Origin: JBKQHQ01 sp052148715
GTDB lineage: Bacteria; Pseudomonadota; Alphaproteobacteria; Rhizobiales; Xanthobacteraceae
Assembly (NCBI GenBank): GCA_052148715.1
Contig: JBKQHQ010000147.1
Location: 28,151-92,150 of the forward strand
Direction of reading: 5' to 3'
Length of the DNA: 64,000 nucleotides
Shown here piece by piece: positions 35,335-44,601 of this stretch. The number at the start of each line of letters is the position of its first letter. Position 1 is the first letter of the stretch. A model generated the notes under the pieces. It worked only from the letters and a program-made list of their open reading frames with translations, was not told the DNA's origin and ran no database searches. The position numbers and the translations under genes were made by a program.

Positions 35335-36066
35335 TTGCATTCGAACCAAGTTGCTTCGCCTCAAGAGGTCACGAAAAGCGCAACAGTCGAGAATGGCCGA
35401 CGATTGTTGGAGCAATGCGCTTTGTTCCGCACGCTTGATGAGGAGGCCCGCCAGGAGCTCGTATCGCACGCCCATCGCCGCAGCTTCGATCCCGGGGAAC
35501 AGATATTCCACGTCGGGTCACCCGGGCAGAGCATGATGGCGGTGCTGGCGGGCACCGTGCGGATCTCTTTGACCACCGCGAAGGGGAAGGAAATCGTGCT
35601 TGCCGACCTCTCCGCCGGAGAGCTGTTCGGCGAAATGGCCCTGCTTGACGGCAAGGAGCGTTCGGCGGACGCGACGGCTCTCTCCAAATGCGAGTTGCTG
35701 GTCTTGGAGCGCCGCGACGTGATCCCATTCCTTCGGCTGCATCCCGATTCCTGCTTGCAGCTGCTGGAGATGCTCTCGACCCGGCTGCGGCGCCTGGACG
35801 AGCAGATGGCGGAAATTGCCTTCTTCGAGCTCCCGGCCCGGCTCGCCAAGACGCTTCTACGCACCGCTCAGCCGAGCGGTCGGGGCAATCAACAGCTCAA
35901 GCTTTCGCTCTCGCAAAGTGATCTCGCCAAGATGATCGGCGCGACGCGCGAGACCGTGAACCGCTGCCTGCGCGATTGGCAACGCCGCGGCATTTTGGAC
36001 CTTAAGGGCGGCTGGACGATCATTCTCAAGCCCGATGTGCTCGAGGATTTAGCGGGGTCGACCTAG
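35335..36066 (+). CDS. Crp/Fnr family transcriptional regulator
   Basis: A 243-residue regulator. Residues about 25-145 form the cyclic-nucleotide-binding-like fold (FDPGEQIFHVGSPGQSMMAVLAG, then AGELFGEMALLDGKERSADA, where FGEMALLDG and the R-S-A triplet match the phosphate-binding cassette). The C-terminal winged helix contains LSQSDLAKMIGATRETVNRCL. There is no N-terminal Cys cluster, so it is not an oxygen-sensing Fnr; cAMP or a similar ligand is possible. The start is a TTG at 35335, since no suitable ATG lies before the conserved fold. Confidence 0.88.
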   Translation: MHSNQVASPQEVTKSATVENGRRLLEQCALFRTLDEEARQELVSHAHRRSFDPGEQIFHVGSPGQSMMAVLAGTVRISLTTAKGKEIVLADLSAGELFGEMALLDGKERSADATALSKCELLVLERRDVIPFLRLHPDSCLQLLEMLSTRLRRLDEQMAEIAFFELPARLAKTLLRTAQPSGRGNQQLKLSLSQSDLAKMIGATRETVNRCLRDWQRRGILDLKGGWTIILKPDVLEDLAGST

Positions 36067-36425
36067 CGCATCTTCCGGCCGAAGCTTGCCTTCGGGATCG
36101 ACCACGCAAGTCGGATATCTGAGAGCGTCGTCCGCCTGAGCTAGATTTCACTCTATGGCCTGGCTCGTCTTCGCGTTTTCAGGTCAAGTGCTCGGGGGCC
36201 CTCTTACCCACAACGCCGTCTCCTGGGCCTAAGGTTTTGCGCGCTAATCTTGAAGCTGGGTGCTCTGCGGAACGAGTTCTGGACGACGACGTTCTGAATG
36301 TACGTTGGCGAGGCGGTTTCCGGCGCCGGCCTGTAGTTGATCGCGCTTGAGCCGTCATTCAAATTTCGTTATTCGGGCCGATAGTGCACAGCTCAACCCC
36401 CAGCCTGCAGTAAAAGGAGTGTGTC
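36067..36425. other. Intergenic region upstream of hsp20
   Basis: About 360 bp without a gene. It should contain the heat-shock promoter for the Hsp20 gene. CTTGAG at 36346-36351, followed about 16 bases later by TTAT, weakly resembles an alphaproteobacterial RpoH promoter (CTTG, then CYTATNT), but the match is partial. Confidence 0.4.
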
Positions 36426-36956
36426 ATGGCTGAACCAGCAACCCCAATCCCCGTGACGACTGAGAAAGACGAGGCGAAACGCACCGAGATGCGGCCGTTC
36501 GATGGCCTGCGGCGGGAGATCGATCGCATGTTTGATGATTTCCAGCGGGGCTACTGGCGACTTCCTTTCGGCCGCACGGTGTTCGACGCCGAGCCGTTTT
36601 GGCGCGGCGGTATCGCCTGGAATGCGACGCCGGCTGTCGACATCGTCGAGCACGAAAACGGATACAGGCTAACGGCGGAACTGCCGGGCATCGACGAGAA
36701 GAATGTGATGGTGACCTTCGCCGACGGCACGCTGACGATCAAGGGCGAGAAGCAGGAGCAAAAGGCGGAGAAGCAAAAGGACTACTATGTGTCCGAGCGC
36801 CGCTATGGCTCCTTCCAGCGCTCGTTCCGGGTGCCCGAGGGGGTCGAGGCGGACAAGATCGAGGCAAGCTTCAAGCACGGCGTGCTGACGGTGAATCTTC
36901 CGAAGACCGCACAAGCACAGAAGACCGAGAAGAAGATCGAAATCAAAGCGGCATAA
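36426..36956 (+). CDS. Hsp20/alpha-crystallin family small heat-shock protein
   Basis: A 176-residue ATP-independent chaperone. The alpha-crystallin domain covers about residues 65-170, from PAVDIVEHENGYRLTAELPGI through TLTIKGEKQEQ to YGSFQRSFRVPEGV and HGVLTVNLPK. The N-terminal arm contains RREIDRMFDDFQRG. A strong AAGGAG ribosome binding site precedes the ATG. It likely protects aggregating proteins under heat or other stress. A GC-rich hairpin (ccccggcgtgtgaccgggg region, 36994-37013) follows but has no T-run. Confidence 0.92.
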   Translation: MAEPATPIPVTTEKDEAKRTEMRPFDGLRREIDRMFDDFQRGYWRLPFGRTVFDAEPFWRGGIAWNATPAVDIVEHENGYRLTAELPGIDEKNVMVTFADGTLTIKGEKQEQKAEKQKDYYVSERRYGSFQRSFRVPEGVEADKIEASFKHGVLTVNLPKTAQAQKTEKKIEIKAA

Positions 36957-37055
36957 GCTGGGTCTCGCGGGCGTGGGCGGAGACGCGGAGCGGACCCCCG
37001 GCGTGTGACCGGGGGCCCTGATGCCCGCGCCGACGGGGAGACAGCGCGGGAGGCG

Positions 37056-38006
37056 TCAGGGGCTGACGTGATTGACGAAGCGCTCCGGTGGCGGCTCACC
37101 CCATTGTGAGACCAGCGCCTCTTCGACCGGCACGGTATTCGAGCCATTGGCGAGGTTCAGGCGGTCGCTGTCGGCCCAATGCTCGTGCACGCGGCCCCAC
37201 GGGTCCGCCCAGTAGTCATAGACCTGGCTGCCGAGGAGGTGCCGCCCAATCCCCCACATGTGCTCGTAGCGGCCGAACTGCTTCAGGTACTGGTGACCCA
37301 TGAAGACGTCATCAATGTCCTGCACCTCGAACGACATATGGTTCAGTCCGGCCTTCTCATGGGCGAGGGCGAAAAAGACATGATGGTCGACGTAGTCGTC
37401 GCCGCAGTCGCAGCGGTTGAAGGAGCCGATCAGGTTGCTCGTCTCGCCCGCATAGACATCGTCGGAGCAGACGAAGCCCAACATGTCGCGGAACCACTGC
37501 ACCGTCTCGCCCACCTTGGGTGTGCCGAGCACCCCGTGGCCGATCCGCTTCACTTGCGAGGGTCCCTTCGGCAACCGCATCAAATCCCCGGCCCGCGATA
37601 GCGGCTCGTCGCCGGTGTTGAGCCGCTGCCGCGGCTTGAATTGCAGCGGCGCCAGCGTTGCGATGCCGTGCACCACCTCGATTTGATAACCATTCGGCTC
37701 GGTCAGGCGCACCCGCTTGCCGCCGCCGGGCTCATCGATCGTCTCGACCGCGGAAGCGCCCGGCGCCTTGCTGAGCCGCTTGAGGTCGTCCTCGCTCTGC
37801 GCGTAGTAGGCAAGCCCGATGAAGCGCGGCTCGCCCTTCTCGGTGATGTGGATATGATGGGGCGGATCGCTTCCGCGCATATAGAGGGCTTGGCTTGTGC
37901 GCTCGACGCGCGTCAGTCCGAACCGCGTCAGGAATTCTTCCATAACGTCGAGATCAGGCGCGCCGAGCCGGCCATACGCTATATCCCTCGCCTTGATCCA
38001 CGCCAT
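37056..38006 (-). CDS. VOC-family extradiol dioxygenase (catechol 2,3-dioxygenase-like)
   Basis: A 316-residue two-domain vicinal-oxygen-chelate protein. The metal ligands are probably H157 (RIGHGVLG), H223 (AGLNHMSFEV) and E275 (GRVHEHW), the 2-His-1-Glu set of type I extradiol enzymes. The N-terminal domain (about 1-120) is the non-catalytic repeat. It should cleave a catechol-like ring using Fe(II). The gene is monocistronic; no other aromatic-ring pathway gene is adjacent, so the natural substrate is unclear. Confidence 0.87.
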   Translation of the reverse strand: MAWIKARDIAYGRLGAPDLDVMEEFLTRFGLTRVERTSQALYMRGSDPPHHIHITEKGEPRFIGLAYYAQSEDDLKRLSKAPGASAVETIDEPGGGKRVRLTEPNGYQIEVVHGIATLAPLQFKPRQRLNTGDEPLSRAGDLMRLPKGPSQVKRIGHGVLGTPKVGETVQWFRDMLGFVCSDDVYAGETSNLIGSFNRCDCGDDYVDHHVFFALAHEKAGLNHMSFEVQDIDDVFMGHQYLKQFGRYEHMWGIGRHLLGSQVYDYWADPWGRVHEHWADSDRLNLANGSNTVPVEEALVSQWGEPPPERFVNHVSP

Positions 38007-38219
38007 GTCCGTTTCTCCCTTTCAACTGTTCGAGTGCCGAGTTCTCGCTATCTTTTGGAAAATGCATGCACGGGTCAAGGCCGGGGGACGGAGGATCAGC
38101 CCTCGGCCGAGGCCGGCCCGCGGCTGGGAACATGTCTCCGATTTCGGCCGGGACGCTTTACACCGCAACCTGCCCGCAGCGCTCGCCTCCTTGGCGACCC
38201 GCGTCCGGCGGTTTAGCGT

Positions 38220-38702
38220 TCAGTCGTCCTCAAGCTCGCCGATATGATGCTGCGCATAGAGCTCGAGGCCGAGCTTGGCAACGAGATCGAGCTGCGTTTC
38301 CAGGAAATCGATGTGCTCCTCCTCATTGCGCATCAACTCCTCGAACAGGTCGCGCGTGACGTAGTCCTTGGCCGAATGGCAATAGGTTGCGGCCTCCTCG
38401 TACAGCGCGCGGGCCGTCATCTCGGCCTGCAGATCGCAATCGAGCACCTCTTTCACGGTTTGCCCGATGTGGAGCGGATCGAGCACCTGCATGTTGGGAA
38501 AGCCTTCGAGAAAGATGATGCGCACGGTGAGCTTGTCGGCGTGCTGCATCTCCTCGATCGATTCTTTGCGCCACTGCTTGGCCAGCGCCTTGTAGCCCCA
38601 ATTGTCGAGCAGGCGATAATGCAACCAGTACTGGTTAACGGCGGTCAGCTCATGGCGCAGTGCCCGGTTCAGATAGTCAATAACTTTGGTGTCGCCCTTC
38701 AT
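38220..38702 (-). CDS. bfr: Bacterioferritin
   Basis: A 160-residue iron-storage subunit forming a 24-mer shell. The ferroxidase ligands are in place: E18 (RHELTAVNQYW), E51 and H54 (EEMQHADKL), E94 (LQAEMTARAL), E127 and H130 (NEEEHIDFLE). M52 is the heme-binding Met. The ATG at 38702 gives the standard N-terminus MKGDTKVIDYLNRALRHEL. The partner ferredoxin gene bfd lies upstream on the same strand. Confidence 0.95.
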   Translation of the reverse strand: MKGDTKVIDYLNRALRHELTAVNQYWLHYRLLDNWGYKALAKQWRKESIEEMQHADKLTVRIIFLEGFPNMQVLDPLHIGQTVKEVLDCDLQAEMTARALYEEAATYCHSAKDYVTRDLFEELMRNEEEHIDFLETQLDLVAKLGLELYAQHHIGELEDD

Positions 38703-38920
38703 GCTCCAGTTCTCCTCGGTCTGCGCGGCAATCAATCGATGCGGGACACACCCCTGCCGGCTTTTGCCGGCTAGTCAAGCGCCGTCTGCATTCATGAAGT
38801 AGCGGAAATTGGCTTCAACCCGTTGTGTTATCGATATTTTCGGGCGAAGGGTCCCATTTCGCTGAATGCTTGGACGGTCACGTCGATCGCGACAGATACC
38901 CAACCCGACGCAAGGGATGG

Positions 38921-39130
38921 TTAGTCGGCGTCGCCGCAGGCGCCGCAACCTGCCGAACAGGCGCCAAGCGCCTCATCCATGATCCGCTTGATCGTGGCGG
39001 CGCATCGCCCGCATTGTGCACTGCAGCCTAAGCAACCATACACTTGGCCTGGAGTGCGCGGCGCCACGGCGCCGGTCAGAGCCGTGCGCACCTCATGGTC
39101 GCTCAGGACGTTGCAGGAGCAAATGATCAT
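38921..39130 (-). CDS. bfd: Bacterioferritin-associated ferredoxin
   Basis: A 69-residue [2Fe-2S] protein that reduces ferritin iron for release. It starts MIICSCNVLSDHEVR, giving ligands C4 and C6, with the second pair C40 and C43 in QCGRC. Two further Cys (C33, C36) occur before it and several at the C-terminus (CSAGCGACGDAD). It lies 218 bp upstream of bfr. An Irr-type iron box is seen about 85 bp upstream of its start. Confidence 0.9.
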   Translation of the reverse strand: MIICSCNVLSDHEVRTALTGAVAPRTPGQVYGCLGCSAQCGRCAATIKRIMDEALGACSAGCGACGDAD

Positions 39131-39213
39131 GGGCTTCGTGCTTGGGTGCAGGCTCAATGAACGAATCGCTTATAAGTGAGCATGCGGCCGACTGCAAAAG
39201 GCAAAAGGCATCA

Positions 39214-39228
39214 TTACAGCTATTCTAA
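39214..39228. promoter_or_regulatory. Candidate iron control element (Irr box)
   Basis: The 15-base sequence TTACAGCTATTCTAA fits the rhizobial Irr consensus TTAGAA-NNN-TTCTAA at ten of twelve fixed positions. It lies about 85 bp before bfd, where Irr control would be expected, and also upstream of the divergent glycosyltransferase gene. The consensus is from memory and the match is by eye. Confidence 0.4.
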
Positions 39229-39351
39229 TATTCTTAATCCGGCCTTAGCCCGCAAAACTTCGATGGCTGCACCACAATGACCCAGAATAGAATTGTTTTA
39301 ATCTGGACGGGCCGCAAAGGGTGCGGGCAAGATTCATGAATTGGATGTGTG

Positions 39352-40224
39352 ATGCCTGAGCAAGCTGCGGTCGCGCAGGAAGACGTGATTGCTGACGCAA
39401 ACCAAGATGTCGAGCTTTCCATCGTCATGCCGTGTCTCAATGAGGCGGAGACACTGGCTGCGTGCATCGCCGATGCGCGAAGCTTTCTGCAGCGCTTTGG
39501 CATCCGAGGTGAGATCGTTGTTGCCGACAACGGCAGCACTGACGGCTCACGGACGATTGCGGCCGCCGATGGCGCGCGTGTGGTCGACGTCCGCGTGCGC
39601 GGTTACGGCGCGGCGCTGCGCGGCGGGATCGCCGCGGCGAAAGGCCGTTTTGTCATCATCGGCGACGCCGATGACTCCTACGATTTCACGAATCTGATGC
39701 CGTTCGTGAAAGAGCTTCGCGCCGGCGCCGACTTGGTCGTCGGCAATCGCTTTCGCGGCGGTATCGAGCCTGGCGCGATGCCATTCCTCCACCGATACCT
39801 TGGCAATCCCGTCCTTAGTTTTGTGGGCAGGCTCCTTTACCGAACCGGTGTCGGTGACTTCCATTGCGGCCTGCGCGGCTTTCAACGGGAGCGGATTCTC
39901 GAGCTCGGCTTGCGCGCCGAAGGGATGGAGTTCGCCAGCGAATTGATCGTGCGGTCGGCGCTGGCGGCCCATGCGATCGTCGAGGTGCCGACGGTCTTGC
40001 GCCGCGACGGACGTTCCCGGCGCCCGCATCTGCGGACGTGGCGGGATGGAGCAAGGCATCTGTGGCTGCTGCTCACCCACAGCCCGGGGCCGCTGGTCGC
40101 GTATGCTTGCGGGACCTTGCTGATCTTGAGCCTCGGCGCCGCAACGTTCACGGCTTGGCGCCACTATTCGCATAGCGCGAACGCCGGCGCGGTCTTCAGT
40201 GGGGCTGAGGAAAGCACGCGGTAG
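39352..40224 (+). CDS. Family 2 glycosyltransferase (dolichol-phosphate mannosyltransferase-like)
   Basis: A 290-residue enzyme with a GT-A fold. It shows the nucleotide-sugar motifs LSIVMPCLNEAETLAACI and VVADNGSTDGSRTIA, then a metal-binding acidic cluster in GDADDSYDF, and the acceptor loop GVGDFHCGLRGF. One membrane segment lies near the C-terminus (GPLVAYACGTLLILSLGAA). The ATG at 39352 follows a GTG at 39349 that could also serve. It probably transfers a sugar to a lipid carrier or to envelope glycans. Confidence 0.87.
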   Translation: MPEQAAVAQEDVIADANQDVELSIVMPCLNEAETLAACIADARSFLQRFGIRGEIVVADNGSTDGSRTIAAADGARVVDVRVRGYGAALRGGIAAAKGRFVIIGDADDSYDFTNLMPFVKELRAGADLVVGNRFRGGIEPGAMPFLHRYLGNPVLSFVGRLLYRTGVGDFHCGLRGFQRERILELGLRAEGMEFASELIVRSALAAHAIVEVPTVLRRDGRSRRPHLRTWRDGARHLWLLLTHSPGPLVAYACGTLLILSLGAATFTAWRHYSHSANAGAVFSGAEESTR

Positions 40225-40587
40225 CGCCAAAAGGCGCAGGCGTGCGCGGCGCCCAATCCTTGGGCCGGTTTGCCTTATGGGGATTAGGGTGCGAGTTCCC
40301 TGGGTCTGGCCGCGAGTTTCGACAAGTGGCTGATTAATCCACAGTATCGCCGGTTATCCCCATGGCGGCCCTGCAGTCTGTTGGATTGCCATCTCGACCG
40401 AGGTACATTGGTACGTATCGGGGTGGATGACGTGGAGCGGCGAGAGTTCGCGCTCTCGAACGCTGGACGCATCCTTCGCGGAAAGCTCAGCGACGGAGGG
40501 AGCTCGACAGGCCGCGCGATAAAGCCGCTCTGGCCGGTGCCCCCAGTCCGCCAAGACTTCCGCGAAAGCGTTCGTGTGGGGGTCACT
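40225..40587. other. Intergenic region
   Basis: About 360 bp. The frame of the next gene is open back to 40381, but that part (GVDDVERREFALSNAG and onward) does not look like a membrane-protein N-terminus, so the start is placed at 40588. If the upstream ATG at 40381 is used, the region is partly coding. Confidence 0.35.
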
Positions 40588-41910
40588 ATGGCTATAGGCG
40601 ATGCCATAAGCCGAAACCTTGGAACCTTCTCCTTCCGAGGAAAGACGCTCGTCCAACGATTGCTCGTCCCGACCGTTTGGGGGCTGGATGCCATTATGTC
40701 GGCAGGCCCGATCGAACGGGATGAGGATGACGGCAAAGGCAGTTCCGCAGGATCGGCCGCCGGGACGGGCGGCGTCGTACTGTTCGCCTTGGCCAATGCA
40801 CTGATGTTCGCTTGCCTGTTGCTGTCGACACCGGTCTTTGGCGCCTACACCCTGTTGCTGATCGTCGTCGCCTTGCTCCTGCATTTTCTCTGCTTTCAGA
40901 GTGTTCTTCTGGTCATCAAGGAAGATACGCACGTATGGAACGGGCTGTTGGCTGATAAGGATCGGGCATTCAAGAACGGCAAGAATATCAAGAACCCGGC
41001 CGTTTTGGTCGTCTCGGCGATATTCTTTTTCCTGTTCGTGTCGATCTTCGCCCAGCAATGGGATCAGTCCAGCGGTCACCCCTTCATTGTGAAGCCGCCC
41101 AACATCGGGTGCGAAATCGGCGTCTGCCGCAATGCTCAGTATCTGCTCGCCATCCTCTACGAAATTCCCATCGTCGGGTGGGTGCTTAGAGCAATCGCGC
41201 CTGGCGGGGCGGCCGAGTTTTCGTCAGTGCCGGGGGGCTGGCTGCGAGTCGGCATCGACGTTATGACCGCCACCTACATTTTCGGTGTATTCAAGGACGT
41301 TTATTTCCAGCGCAAATCGATCAACGACCTTATCACTGCTTTCGAGCGAAGCAGCAGCTCGGGTAACGCCATGCCCGACGCAACGTTCTTAGGCTACCTC
41401 CTGCAACGAGCCGAGCGGGCGCCGGACTATATACTTGGACAGCTGTTCGAGAGTGCGCTCAGCAGGCCGAACGACAAAGTGCGGTTGGCCTATGTCAGGG
41501 CGCTGTTTACCGCGAAAATCTACAGCTTTGTGCCGGTCTTTGTCGACAAATTGGATCGCGAGAAGAGTCCGGACAACCAGCGTAGCAGCCTCGACGAGCT
41601 GATAAAATTGATCAAGACCGACGGGAGACGGTTTACGCCCGAGGTAACGCTCAATACCTTCAATGCTCTCAACAAGCAGATGAAGATCGAGCACAAAATA
41701 ACCGTCCAAGAGAAATTGAACGAAGCCTCGCTGGCGCTGGTCGAGCTGGGTTGGCAAGTCAAGTCGCTGTCAAGCAAGAGAATGAAAAGGCTTCTTTCGT
41801 TGGTAAAGGAGCGCGGCAGTGCCGACATACGCATGCGATTGAGAGAGCTCCTGTCACGCATGAGCATCAGCCAGAATGCGAGGAGCACATCGAGCACGAG
41901 GAGCACATAA
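40588..41910 (+). CDS. Integral membrane protein of unknown function with helical C-terminal domain
   Basis: A protein of about 440 residues. Two adjacent membrane segments lie near residues 60-110 (ending in LLLIVVALLLHFLCF), one at about 138-155 (AVLVVSAIFFFLFVSIF), and weaker ones follow near 185 and 225. The C-terminal 200 residues are hydrophilic and helical (QRAERAPDYILGQLFESAL, KLDREKSPDNQRSSLDELI), possibly HEAT-like. I recognise no family. The start may lie upstream at 40381. It lies 80 bp before an MFS gene on the same strand and could be co-transcribed. Confidence 0.6.
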   Translation: MAIGDAISRNLGTFSFRGKTLVQRLLVPTVWGLDAIMSAGPIERDEDDGKGSSAGSAAGTGGVVLFALANALMFACLLLSTPVFGAYTLLLIVVALLLHFLCFQSVLLVIKEDTHVWNGLLADKDRAFKNGKNIKNPAVLVVSAIFFFLFVSIFAQQWDQSSGHPFIVKPPNIGCEIGVCRNAQYLLAILYEIPIVGWVLRAIAPGGAAEFSSVPGGWLRVGIDVMTATYIFGVFKDVYFQRKSINDLITAFERSSSSGNAMPDATFLGYLLQRAERAPDYILGQLFESALSRPNDKVRLAYVRALFTAKIYSFVPVFVDKLDREKSPDNQRSSLDELIKLIKTDGRRFTPEVTLNTFNALNKQMKIEHKITVQEKLNEASLALVELGWQVKSLSSKRMKRLLSLVKERGSADIRMRLRELLSRMSISQNARSTSSTRST

Positions 41911-41990
41911 GGCGTTTAGAGCGATTCTTCAGTCGCCGATGAATTCAACCGTCACCGTGCCAACGCCCCTCCGAGAGAAGACCGAGTGTC

Positions 41991-43616
41991 ATGTCGATCG
42001 CAACGTTGTTGAGAGTTCAAGAGACGCCGAGTGCAAAGTGGTTGATCACACCGGTATCGGCGGTCGGCGCGACGTTTGCTTGGTACGATTTCTATATTTT
42101 CGTGTTCTTGGCGCCGATCCTCGGTTCTGCTTTCTTCCCTGCGGATAGTGCGCGGGCCACGCTGCTTGCGGCCTTTACCACCTACCTGGTGGGGTTCCTG
42201 GCGCGTCCGGTTGGGGCCATCTTCTTTGGCCGTATGGGCGACCGTCTGGGCCGCAAGCACGCTTTCCTTCTTACTCTCTTCGTACTCGGCGCGACGACGG
42301 TAACCATGGGTCTGCTGCCGACCTTCGGCCGGTCGGCCTTTCCGCTCTTCGGCACGATGTTCGGGGTCGGCTGGATCGCGCCAATTCTGCTTCTCTCCTT
42401 GCGGCTCCTCCAAGGATTCGCCTTCGGCGGGGCACAGGTGGGGGCGGCCATCTACGTGGCGGAAAACGCCAGCGACCGCCGCGGCTACGCGACCAGCTGG
42501 ATCGCGAGCTCAGCCCTCTTCGGTCTCTTGCTCGCGCTTGCCATGATCGCGCTGTGCCGGCACCTCTACGACGCAAGCGCCTTTGCGGCCTGGGGCTGGC
42601 GCGCTCCGTTCCTTGCGTCCGTCATTTTATTGGCGGTCTGGGGCTTCTTTCGGCTGCGAGCCGAGGAAACCGAAGAGTTCGAACGGGCGATGAAGGAGGG
42701 CAATCGCTCGCGGACATCTCTGACCGAGGGCCTTGCCCCTTGGTCGCGCTACACCAAGCTTCTGCTGATCCTGTTAGGTGCCACCGCCGGCCAAGGCGTG
42801 GTCTGCTACATGGCGCAAATCTATCCCATGTTCTTCCTGACGGATAATCTCCGGCTGACAAATTTGAACGCCACCTATCTCGTCGGCGTGTCCCTGGTGC
42901 TCGGCGCGCCGCTCTATATCTTCTTCGGCTGGCTGTCCGATAAGATCGGCCGGCTCAAGATTATCATGGCTGGCTGCCTCATGGCGGCACTCACCTACTT
43001 TCCGCTGTTTGCCGCGCTGACCCATTATGTCAATCCGGAGCTTGCCTCCTTTGCGACGAACAGCCAGATCACGATCTCGGCGGACGCCTCGACCTGCGGC
43101 TTGCGTTTTGCCCTCGAGCCTCGGTCGGCACTGTCCAATTGCGACCAGGCCGAGCAATTCCTCGTCAAGCGGGGTCTGCGGTTCCGCTTCAGGAATGAGC
43201 CGGGCCTTGGTGAAAACGTCAAGCTGACGCTGGGTGAGACGACGATCCTCGGTTGGGATTCAGTCGAGTGGATCCAGGCGCTCAGTGTGGCGGGCTATGC
43301 CAGCGTGCCTAGTCCACACAGGATCAATTGGGTGATGGCGGAGGCGGTCCTTGTCCTTGTCATGATCTACGCGGCGATGGTGTCCGGGCCGATGACGGCG
43401 TTCCTGGTGGAGCTTTTTCCGACGCAGACCCGTTACGCGTCGATGGCACTGCCCTATGACATCGGTACCGGCTGGTTTGGCGGACTTCTGCCGCTGGTCG
43501 GGGGTGGACTGGCGGCGCTTTTCGGTCACATCCATCTCGTCATTTGGTTTTCGACCGCGGTGGCGGCCATGAGCTTTGTCATCGGCACGAGATTTCTATC
43601 CGAAAATGAGCAGTAG
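41991..43616 (+). CDS. MFS transporter, metabolite:H+ symporter-like
   Basis: A 541-residue permease with about twelve membrane helices. The signature loop between helices 2 and 3 reads GRMGDRLGRKHAF, and YDFYIFVFLAPILG in helix 1 with LLQGFAFGGAQVGA in helix 4 are typical of the MHS sugar-acid/dicarboxylate/shikimate-type subfamily. A hydrophilic insertion of about 100 residues (about 345-445, with two Cys) between late helices is unusual. It probably imports an organic acid with protons. Substrate is unknown. Confidence 0.87.
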   Translation: MSIATLLRVQETPSAKWLITPVSAVGATFAWYDFYIFVFLAPILGSAFFPADSARATLLAAFTTYLVGFLARPVGAIFFGRMGDRLGRKHAFLLTLFVLGATTVTMGLLPTFGRSAFPLFGTMFGVGWIAPILLLSLRLLQGFAFGGAQVGAAIYVAENASDRRGYATSWIASSALFGLLLALAMIALCRHLYDASAFAAWGWRAPFLASVILLAVWGFFRLRAEETEEFERAMKEGNRSRTSLTEGLAPWSRYTKLLLILLGATAGQGVVCYMAQIYPMFFLTDNLRLTNLNATYLVGVSLVLGAPLYIFFGWLSDKIGRLKIIMAGCLMAALTYFPLFAALTHYVNPELASFATNSQITISADASTCGLRFALEPRSALSNCDQAEQFLVKRGLRFRFRNEPGLGENVKLTLGETTILGWDSVEWIQALSVAGYASVPSPHRINWVMAEAVLVLVMIYAAMVSGPMTAFLVELFPTQTRYASMALPYDIGTGWFGGLLPLVGGGLAALFGHIHLVIWFSTAVAAMSFVIGTRFLSENEQ

Positions 43617-43725
43617 CGTCCCCTTTTCGAGGAACGCGAGAAGGATGGTGCGTACCGGACCGCGCGCCCAGCGACCGGCGCGTGGCCGCTTAGCTGACTC
43701 ACAAGCTAAACATCATGGACAACGC

Positions 43726-44601
43726 TTAGCCGACGACGAGCGCAGCGTGCTCGCTTTGGCCTTCGGTGAGGCCGCGGGCCTTCATCCAGTCATAGGCCCG
43801 GCCGAACAGGGTCGGCTCATAATAGTCGACATGCTTGTAGCGCACGAAGGCGCGCAGCAGCTCGTGCGGCTGCAGGGCGCCCTTTGCGTGGGCGGCGACG
43901 TGATGGGCGTATTTGTAGAAATCGCCGTTGATGCGATCGACCGCCTCGTTCTCGGCGGCGTAATAGGTCTCGCGCTGCTCCGCGGTGAGCTCGGCCGAGA
44001 TCACCTCGCCGCCGCGATAGAACGAGGCAGCGACGATATGCGCGCCGTCCTTGAGGCCGAGGCTGATGAAGGGCTCCATCACCGTGACTGCGCGATAGCG
44101 CCTGTCCTTGAGCCCCGCATAGCGCATCTGCGGCAGCCCGCCGTGCTCGATCTTCACGTGCTCGGGCCCGACGGCGCTTTCGAGCATCTGCAACGTCGTG
44201 TAATGCGAGCCCGTAAGCTCCTGCACGACCACCGGGACATCGGCCAGGTCACGGGGCACCTGCAGCGTTTCGTCGAAGGTGAGAATGGCCTGGGCGGCCA
44301 CCGCCGCGCGCAACGCTGCGATGTTGCCGCCCCGGGTGCCGCGCTCCAGCCGGTCGATGCTTGCCCATTCGCAGACGTTGTAGCTGTCGGCCGTCCCGCA
44401 ATCGAACAATTGCTCCTTCAGGCGCGCCATGATCGGGCGCAGCGCGCTGTCCTTCTCCCGATCCGCATAGGTAGCCGAGAAGCGGACGTCGAGCCCCGCC
44501 TTGTCAAAAAGCCCCTCCTCGATGCCGACGATGACCGGCAGGTCGAAGACAGGGTTGTTCGGGGCAATTCGGATGGCGGGCTTTTCGTTGGTTGCGGGCA
44601 T
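43726..44601 (-). CDS. NMT1/THI5-like solute-binding domain protein without signal peptide
   Basis: A 291-residue protein of the periplasmic-binding-protein-like NMT1/THI5 type: PVFDLPVIVGIEEGLFDKAGLDVRF opens the fold and a hinge region follows near 125-170. There is no signal peptide at the ATG (44601) nor at the alternative start at 44622, so it may be cytoplasmic, like 4,5-dihydroxyphthalate decarboxylase-like or THI5-like proteins. No ABC permease is adjacent. It is preceded on the same strand by a MarR regulator 230 bp upstream. Confidence 0.65.
   Translation of the reverse strand: MPATNEKPAIRIAPNNPVFDLPVIVGIEEGLFDKAGLDVRFSATYADREKDSALRPIMARLKEQLFDCGTADSYNVCEWASIDRLERGTRGGNIAALRAAVAAQAILTFDETLQVPRDLADVPVVVQELTGSHYTTLQMLESAVGPEHVKIEHGGLPQMRYAGLKDRRYRAVTVMEPFISLGLKDGAHIVAASFYRGGEVISAELTAEQRETYYAAENEAVDRINGDFYKYAHHVAAHAKGALQPHELLRAFVRYKHVDYYEPTLFGRAYDWMKARGLTEGQSEHAALVVG

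Noticed and set aside
36346..36375. RpoH promoter of hsp20 as a firm call
   Set aside because: CTTGAG is present, but the -10 match is partial, so it is only mentioned in the intergenic entry.
36990..37016. Terminator after hsp20
   Set aside because: A GC-rich hairpin exists but no T-run follows on either strand.
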